From Anaerolineales bacterium (GTDB lineage Bacteria > Chloroflexota > Anaerolineae > Promineifilales > Promineifilaceae), in contig JAGQGA010000356.1 in NCBI GenBank assembly GCA_020432595.1, positions 1 through 6,091 of the forward strand: a DNA stretch of 6,091 nt. Direction: 5' to 3'. Under the pieces are notes generated by a model that did not search any database, was not told the origin of the DNA, and saw only the letters and a program-made list of their open reading frames with translations. The position numbers and the translations under genes were made by a program. Shown here in pieces: positions 1 to 4,934 of the stretch (position 1 is its first letter; the number at the start of each line of letters is the position of its first letter).

Positions 1-15
1 AAAGCTCAATTGGCT

Positions 16-40
16 ACGCACCACGTACCACGCACCACGT
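16..40. repeat. Short tandem repeat upstream of queA, 14-base unit, about 1.8 copies
   Basis: The 11-mer ACGCACCACGT occurs at 16-26 and again at 30-40, joined by ACC, giving a 14-base period. The element lies near the left edge, so more copies may lie outside the window. No gene is visible in bases 1-153, and this is the only structured element I see there. Its function is unknown; it could be the end of a dispersed intergenic repeat. Confidence 0.6.
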
Positions 41-153
41 GAAAAGTAAGTCAACCCCCTGAATTCCCAAAGAGCCATAAGTCAATGTGGTGAACCGTTA
101 GGAGAAGTTGCATAACACAAACCCAAAATCTTTTTCTTTATGTCAACAGCAGT

Positions 154-1264
154 ATGAAAACAGAACTCTTCAACTACACTTTGCCACCAGAGCTAATTGC
201 CCAAACGCCCGCCTCCCCGCGTGATGCGTCACGGCTGCTGGTGGTGGATAGACAAAGCGATCAGGTTGTTCATCGCACCTTTGCCGATCTGGGCGACTAT
301 TTGCGACCGGGCGACATGTTGGTGGGCAACAACAGCCGGGTGATGGCGGCGCGGCTGTTTGGGCAAAAGGCCACGGGAGGCAAGGCAGAAATTTTGCTGC
401 TAGAGAAGCAGACAAACGGCCGTTGGCACGCTCTGGTCGGCGGCAAAAAAATGCGCGAAGGCACAACCATCACCCTCTACGACGCGGCTGGGGCGGCGAG
501 TGAGTGGGTAGGGACCATAACGGCCGTTTTTCCCGGCCCCCTGCGCGAAATTGAATTCAACCACCCGCTTGACGACGACCTCGACAGCCTCGGCCACGTG
601 CCGCTGCCTCCCTACATCCAGCAGCCGTTGGCCGACAGTGAGCGATACCAAACCGTCTACAGCCGCCCCACCGGCTCCGCCGCCGCCCCCACCGCCGGGC
701 TGCATTTCACCGGTGACCTGCTGCTGGTGCTGCGCGAAAAGGGGGTGCTGTTTGAAACGGTCACGCTCCATGTGGGGCTAGACACCTTCAAGCCGGTGGA
801 GACGCAACACGTAGCCGACCATCCCATTCACAGCGAATGGGCCACGGTGTCGCCAGAAACGGCCAAGCGGATTAACGAGGCAAAGTTAGCGGGGGGGCGG
901 CTGATTGCCATTGGCACAACGGCCGTTCGCACGCTGGAAACCGCCGCTTTGCGCTCCGCCGGGATCAGCGGCAGCCTACGGCACATGAGCCAAAGCGATG
1001 CCAGCGGCGAAACAAGCAATTTTTGCCCGTGGAAACCGGTGGCGGCGTTTGCCGGGCCAACCGATTTGTTTATTTATCCGGGGTACAAATTCCGGGCGGT
1101 GGACGCGATGATCACCAATTTTCACCTGCCGCAGTCAAGTTTGCTTATTTTTTATGCTGGTGGGGGCGTTTATGGGGCGGGAGAAGATGTTGGGGGTGTA
1201 TGAAACGGCCGTTCAGGAACAATACCGCTTCTATTCGTTTGGGGACGCGATGTTGATTTTTTGA
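154..1264 (+). CDS. queA: S-adenosylmethionine:tRNA ribosyltransferase-isomerase QueA, interrupted by a one-base frameshift near the 3' end
   Basis: QueA transfers and isomerises the ribosyl part of S-adenosylmethionine onto 7-aminomethyl-7-deazaguanine at the tRNA wobble position, making epoxyqueuosine in the cytoplasm. Family signatures visible: [10 protein letters not shown] near residues 8-17, [11 protein letters not shown] at 23-33, a variant [12 protein letters not shown] at 59-70 (usually NDTRVxPARL), [13 protein letters not shown] at 72-84, APTAGLHF at 178-185, TLHVG at 204-208, HSEWA at 226-230, [12 protein letters not shown] at 251-262, FIYPGY at 306-311 and [10 protein letters not shown] at 321-330. 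After residue 333 the frame is lost: a T6 run (1148-1153) has one T too many, and the uncorrected frame ends at 1203 with an unrelated tail. In the next frame, from ATG 1154, the family C-terminus continues ([10 protein letters not shown], then [13 protein letters not shown]) to TGA 1262-1264, giving 369 residues, slightly longer than the usual 340-360. The extra length fits a longer loop at about 263-302. ATG 154 is chosen because homology begins there and no in-frame start lies between it and the stop at 91; no good Shine-Dalgarno is nearby. The break may be a sequencing or assembly error or a real recent mutation. Confidence 0.93.
1148..1153 (+). other. Frameshift site in queA: homopolymer T6 where T5 would restore the frame
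   Basis: Reading ATT TTT then ATG, with one T removed, joins the conserved QueA core directly to its conserved C-terminal segment. Reading the run as written gives a 16-residue non-homologous tail and a stop at 1201-1203. A single-base homopolymer difference is typical of sequencing error but is also a common real mutation. Confidence 0.85.
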
Positions 1265-1268
1265 AAAC

Positions 1269-1328
1269 TCACGCAAAGTCGCAAAGTCGCAAAGATTTTT
1301 TCCTTCGCGGCTTTGCGGCTTTGCGTGA
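1269..1328. terminator. Long hairpin between convergent genes, likely bidirectional terminator
   Basis: Two 26-base arms (1269-1294 and 1303-1328) pair around an 8-base loop. On the + strand RNA the stem has two G-U wobbles and one A-C mismatch. Each arm is built from an 8-base unit, CGCAAAGT on the left and its near complement on the right, repeated about three times. It starts 4 bases after the corrected queA stop and lies 9 bases beyond the stop of the minus-strand gene, so it can serve both. The loop holds T6, but neither side has a clean T-tract after the stem, so classical intrinsic termination is likely rather than certain. Confidence 0.75.
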
Positions 1329-1337
1329 AACTATCTT

Positions 1338-4300
1338 TTACGGCCGTTTAATAATCGGCAGATAAATCATCACCGCACCATTGCCGTCTTTGAGGGTAAT
1401 GGGCAGTTCGTCAGCGGCCAGCAGCAGATTGATGGGGTTGGAGAAGACCAGGGTGAAGGTTTCATCCCCTTCCGCTACGTCATCTGCCAACAATTCCACT
1501 TCAATCGTTTTGCTAGTTTGCCCAGGGGCAAAGGTGATTTTGCCCGTCTTGGCAACATAGTCTGAGCCAGCTTTGGCGGTACCGTCTACGGTGGCGTATT
1601 CGACGGTGGCGTTCATGGTAAACGGCTCGTCGAGCGTCAAGGTAATACGCACCTTGCCATTGCCCTCGGCTACGCTGTAGCTGAGGCTGTCTGTGTGGAG
1701 CATCGGCACTTCGTTGTCGAGCAGGTTGATGGTGGTGGTGCCAATGTCGCCAATGGTCACGTTTTCGGGGCTGCTGAGGGCAATAACGGCCGTTTCCAAC
1801 CCCTCCACCAGCGCATCATCAAACACACCCACTTCCACCGTCTTGCTCGTTTCACCGGGGTCAAAGGTCAGCTTTTTATCCACGGCGGCATAATCGCCAC
1901 CGGCCGAGGCTGAACCGCCGTTGGATTTATAGCGCACCGACACCGTTTGGCCGGAAGGGGCACTGAGGGAGATGGTCAGCACGGCCGGCCCCTGGTTTTC
2001 CTGCACCGGGTAGATCTCCTGGTCAAAGGAAACCGTCGGCTCGGCATCATTGTCCACAATCCGCACCTGGGCATCGCTGTTGCTGCCCACGCGGGCGTTG
2101 ACAAAGTTGCTGATCGTCAGGGCAAGGGTCTCATCCGCTTCGTCCATCTCGTCATCCAGCACGGAAATGGCAATTTCGCCACTGGTTTCGCCGGGGGCAA
2201 AGGTCAGCGTGCCGGTGATGGTTTCGTAGTCGTCGCCAGCAACGGCCGTTTCTGCCGCCGTGGCAAACTCAACCGACACCTCACGACCCGAAGGCTGCCC
2301 CAGTGTCACCGTCACCACGGCCTCGCCAGCATCCTCATCCACATCAATCACCTCACCGCTGATTTGCACGGTGGGCATTTCATCGTTATCCAGTACCGTC
2401 AGCGTGGCTTCGGCTGGGCTGCCCAGGGTAGCCTCTGCTCCCACCACGTTGCTCAGAACCAGGCTGATGGTTTCGTCATCCTCGTCCAGGGCATCGTCGG
2501 TAATCGGCACGGTGATGATCTTACTGCCTTCGCCACTAGCAAAGGTCAGGGTGCCGGCAGCAACGGCGGTGTAATCTTCGCCAGCAACGGCCGTTCCGTC
2601 ATTCACCGCATAATCCACCGAAATGGGCAGCGTAGAGAGCGCCGACAACAGCACCTCGACCTCGGCGCTGCCGCCATCTTCAGCAATAGTGATCGAGTCG
2701 CTGTTAAAGGCCACCGTAGGCGGTGCTTCGTCGTCCACAATGGTCAACGCGCCGCTGGCGGGTGTGCCCAGGGTGGCGTTGGCAGGGGTGGAAAGTACCA
2801 GCCCGACAAATTCATCTTCTTCAAAGAGCGCATCGTTGACCACTTCCACCGTAAAGGTTTGGCTGATGGTGCCGGAGGCAAAGGTGAGGGTGGTGAGCGG
2901 AATGGCAGTGTAGTCGTCGGGAGAAACGGCCGTTCCGTCTGCCGTCGCATATTGCACCGTTACTTCCCGCCCCGAAGCCGCGCTCAACTGTACCGTAATC
3001 GTCGCCTCGCCGTCGGCTTCGTTCAGGCTATAGGCCGCACTGCTCAACTGCACGGCGGGCAGGTCGTCGTCATCGGCGATGTTGAGGGTGCTGGTGGCAG
3101 CGCCCAGCGTGGCATCCCCGGTGGGGTTGCTCAGGGTCAGTTGCACCGTCTCCACGTCTTCCTCATCCAACGCATCATTGTTGATCGGCACGGTAATGGT
3201 TTTTTCAATTTCGCCAGCGTTAAAGGTCAGGGTGCCGCTTTGGCTGGTGTAGTCGTCGGGAGAAACGGCCGTTCCGTCACTGGTGGCATAATCTACCGAC
3301 ACCACCGTGTTGGTTGCCAGCATCCGCTTCACGGTAATTGTGGCTGTTCCCGCCGCTTCGGTGGCATCAACCGTCGCGCTGGCAAATTCCACCACCGACG
3401 ATTTGTTCGGGTCGGGGCATATGCCAGAGCCGTTTAGCTCAATGCAGTTATGGTAATATTTGCTGCTGCTGCTCGCCATCACCACAATCCCCGAACTAAT
3501 ATTTACCGTTTGCTTGGTTGTCGTCACATTATTAACCGCCGAACTATAGTCAATAAAGACGGTACCGCTGCCAGCCGGAAAGTTCAGGGTGTCGTAGCTT
3601 GCCTTTTTGTAGAGGGCATTACCGCCGCCCGTGTCAGTGACAAACACATAGATTTCACGGTGGGTCGAGTCTAACACGACTGATGGGCGTGTTTTATAGG
3701 GTTGGGCATTGCGCGAGAAGGCAACGGCCGATTTCCAATTGCTGGCCTGGGCACAGTTGCCCGTGGTGCAAGCCAGCACAATAATTTGTGGCTCATCGGG
3801 GTTCACATAGGAACCTTTGACCGCCGCAAAAACATTGCCAGCCGGGTCAGCATTAAGCGAACGCAGGCTGATGTGGTCATCGGCCGACAAAGCATAGGCA
3901 ATCACCTCTGTCCAGGCCGCATCACCCGCCCCGTCCTGATGCACCGCAAAGTGCATTTGCATGTCGCCCTGGTTGCTCCACATCACCCCGACATGGCCGC
4001 TGTAGGCCACAACAGCCGAAATGTCTACCGACAATAGCCCGGTTGACCCAGCTACAGGCAGCAAGTAAGGTGTTATCCAACTATCATCTGCCCCATCGCT
4101 ATGGGCAACATACACTTTGTTACCCTGGGTATAGGTAATCCACAGCGTGTCGGTGCTATCTTTATCAATAACCACCACCCGCGCCTTATCGGAACTAAGC
4201 TGTACCGGAAAGCCGCTACTAAGGGTGTAGGTACCATTGCTATAGGTATAGCGATACAGGCGAATCGGGTCGGAAGTAGAGGAAGAGGCAACATACAGGT

Positions 4301-4667
4301 AGGTACCGTCCCACAGCACATCGGCCTTTGTTTTGGGGCGGTTGTCTAGCTGAACGCCTGTGTCATTCCATTGCTGTGTGGCCCAATCAAGCTGGTAGAT
4401 GTGGTAGCTGGCTGAGGTTTTGTCCAACATGCTGGCCCACCAACTGCCATCGTGGAACCACAGCTTGCTTTGCGCCATTTCGGATGTTGGTTCGGTTACG
4501 CCCGAAAGTTTATAATCAAGCCCTTCATAACCAACGTTGGCTAAAGCAGAAACGGCCGTTGGTGCGCCAAACCCTGAGGGCAAGCCAGCGCCAACCAATA
4601 CAGCACCTGCTAAAAGAAAAAAGACAAAGCGAAAAAATTTCGTAAGAGAAAAGTTCGGTGTTTTCAT
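1338..4667 (-). CDS. Secreted Calx-beta repeat protein (six tandem domains), complete, 1109 residues
   Basis: The function is unknown; the architecture suggests an extracellular or cell-surface Ca2+-binding protein. An N-terminal signal peptide is clear: basic MKTPNFSLTK, hydrophobic FFRFVFFLLAGAVLVGAG, then a small-residue cleavage zone at about 35-42. Residues about 43-420 are rich in W, Y and short beta-strand patterns, with degenerate Asp-box-like pieces (HSDGADDSW, HQDGAGDAAW) and two close cysteine pairs (C-x5-C and C-x8-C) that could form disulfides; it may be a beta-propeller, but I do not recognise the family. Six Calx-beta domains of about 110-115 residues follow, starting near 423, 536, 649, 764, 876 and 988. 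Most show the family features 'DYATxDGTAxxxxDY', 'GTLTFxxGE' and an acidic end such as DDDD or DNDE; domain 5 is divergent (SNGGSASAGGDY). The protein ends with IYLPIIKRP, close to the tail of the upstream paralogue. The start at ATG 4667 is preferred: GGGAG lies 6 bases upstream and the signal peptide then begins naturally. An in-frame GTG at 4682 would add five residues. Confidence 0.9.
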   Translation of the reverse strand: MKTPNFSLTKFFRFVFFLLAGAVLVGAGLPSGFGAPTAVSALANVGYEGLDYKLSGVTEPTSEMAQSKLWFHDGSWWASMLDKTSASYHIYQLDWATQQWNDTGVQLDNRPKTKADVLWDGTYLYVASSSTSDPIRLYRYTYSNGTYTLSSGFPVQLSSDKARVVVIDKDSTDTLWITYTQGNKVYVAHSDGADDSWITPYLLPVAGSTGLLSVDISAVVAYSGHVGVMWSNQGDMQMHFAVHQDGAGDAAWTEVIAYALSADDHISLRSLNADPAGNVFAAVKGSYVNPDEPQIIVLACTTGNCAQASNWKSAVAFSRNAQPYKTRPSVVLDSTHREIYVFVTDTGGGNALYKKASYDTLNFPAGSGTVFIDYSSAVNNVTTTKQTVNISSGIVVMASSSSKYYHNCIELNGSGICPDPNKSSVVEFASATVDATEAAGTATITVKRMLATNTVVSVDYATSDGTAVSPDDYTSQSGTLTFNAGEIEKTITVPINNDALDEEDVETVQLTLSNPTGDATLGAATSTLNIADDDDLPAVQLSSAAYSLNEADGEATITVQLSAASGREVTVQYATADGTAVSPDDYTAIPLTTLTFASGTISQTFTVEVVNDALFEEDEFVGLVLSTPANATLGTPASGALTIVDDEAPPTVAFNSDSITIAEDGGSAEVEVLLSALSTLPISVDYAVNDGTAVAGEDYTAVAAGTLTFASGEGSKIITVPITDDALDEDDETISLVLSNVVGAEATLGSPAEATLTVLDNDEMPTVQISGEVIDVDEDAGEAVVTVTLGQPSGREVSVEFATAAETAVAGDDYETITGTLTFAPGETSGEIAISVLDDEMDEADETLALTISNFVNARVGSNSDAQVRIVDNDAEPTVSFDQEIYPVQENQGPAVLTISLSAPSGQTVSVRYKSNGGSASAGGDYAAVDKKLTFDPGETSKTVEVGVFDDALVEGLETAVIALSSPENVTIGDIGTTTINLLDNEVPMLHTDSLSYSVAEGNGKVRITLTLDEPFTMNATVEYATVDGTAKAGSDYVAKTGKITFAPGQTSKTIEVELLADDVAEGDETFTLVFSNPINLLLAADELPITLKDGNGAVMIYLPIIKRP
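2908..2939 (-). repeat. Exact 32-base repeat inside Calx-beta domain 2 (partner at 3247-3278)
   Basis: Bases 2908-2939 are identical to 3247-3278, 339 bases or exactly 113 codons apart, which is one domain period. The stretch encodes the DGTAVSPDDYT turn of domain 2. Identity at wobble positions suggests recent domain duplication or gene conversion. It contains one copy of the AACGGCCGTT palindrome. Confidence 0.85.
3247..3278 (-). repeat. Exact 32-base repeat inside Calx-beta domain 1 (partner at 2908-2939)
   Basis: This is the second copy of the 32-base identity and encodes the same DGTAVSPDDYT segment in domain 1. An 18-base identity of the same kind links domain 4 (2233-2250) and domain 3 (2578-2595), so the array appears partly homogenised at the nucleotide level around this turn. 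Confidence 0.85.
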
Positions 4668-4673
4668 AAAAGA

Positions 4674-4678
4674 CTCCC
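4674..4678 (-). promoter_or_regulatory. Ribosome binding site GGGAG of the 1109-residue Calx-beta gene
   Basis: On the minus strand GGGAG sits 6 bases before ATG 4667. It decides this start over the in-frame GTG at 4682, which would overlap the site and has no comparable purine run at the right distance. Confidence 0.65.
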
Positions 4679-4850
4679 ACACAAATCGTTATTTGCCTAG
4701 GTAGATGGATCCCCCCACCATAAGCGTGTCAAAGATATTTGCCCAACGCTATTTCCACTACAGAGCCATCTCTAAAACCACCATGTCGTAAACCGGCACA
4801 GGCTTAGCACGCTGTCTGCGGCAGAAACTTTTTGTTAGGAACACAAGATT

Positions 4851-4881
4851 GTGAGCTGCTGTCCCTTGGACAGCAACCCAC
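4851..4881 (-). terminator. Stable hairpin downstream of the partial Calx-beta gene
   Basis: Arms 4851-4864 and 4868-4881 form a 14-pair stem with a 3-base loop. On the + strand two positions are A-C mismatches, while in minus-strand RNA both become G-U wobbles, so the full stem forms only in the transcript of the Calx-beta genes. No T-tract follows, so it may be a terminator of weak type, an RNA-stabilising 3' end or a processing site. Confidence 0.55.
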
Positions 4882-4886
4882 AGTTT

Positions 4887-4923
4887 GTTTGGCTGGCAGC
4901 GCACGGCATTGCACCAGCCAAAC
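4887..4923 (-). terminator. Hairpin 11 bases after the stop of the partial Calx-beta gene
   Basis: GTTTGGCTGG at 4887-4896 pairs perfectly with CCAGCCAAAC at 4914-4923 around a 17-base loop, which can pair further for three bases inside. Its position just after the stop codon fits transcript 3'-end formation. It lacks a following T-tract and is immediately followed by a second hairpin. Confidence 0.5.
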
Positions 4924-4934
4924 GTTTTGTCCAA

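Larger units (their letters stand above)
4668..4934. other. Intergenic spacer between the two Calx-beta genes
   Basis: No convincing gene lies in this 267-base spacer. It holds two hairpins next to the end of the upstream gene (4887-4923 and 4851-4881), then about 170 bases of leader for the downstream gene. On the minus strand a perfect TTGACA occurs at 4732-4727, but no good -10 box follows at normal spacing, so I do not call a promoter. The spacing and hairpins suggest the two genes are not tightly co-translated and that the downstream gene may have its own promoter. Confidence 0.5.

Noticed and set aside
99..107. Shine-Dalgarno-like TAGGAGAAG upstream of queA
   Set aside because: It is about 46 bases from ATG 154, and no in-frame start lies between it and the gene at suitable spacing.
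140..157. Five-codon frame (ATG 140 to TGA 157) overlapping the queA start as ATGA
   Set aside because: It has no Shine-Dalgarno and is short enough to arise by chance; a leader peptide cannot be argued from it.
1148..1153. Programmed ribosomal frameshifting in queA
   Set aside because: QueA is not known to need recoding, and no stimulatory structure sits directly downstream; a homopolymer error or mutation is simpler.
1203..1264. Separate small gene encoding the tail after the queA stop
   Set aside because: The segment is the conserved C-terminus of QueA, continuous after removal of one T, not an independent gene.
1947..3437. Long open frame (496 codons) on the + strand inside the Calx-beta gene
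   Set aside because: It lies opposite a clear signal-peptide and Calx-beta protein, its translation has no recognisable domain, and repetitive codon patterns in the true gene keep the opposite frame open.
4680..4682. GTG start for the complete Calx-beta gene
   Set aside because: It would put the GGGAG ribosome site inside the coding region; ATG 4667 has proper spacing and begins a normal signal peptide.
4705..4732. Promoter with TTGACA at 4732-4727 on the minus strand for the complete Calx-beta gene
   Set aside because: The -35 match is perfect, but the best -10-like sequence is poor and about 21 bases away; without a supported -10 I do not call it.
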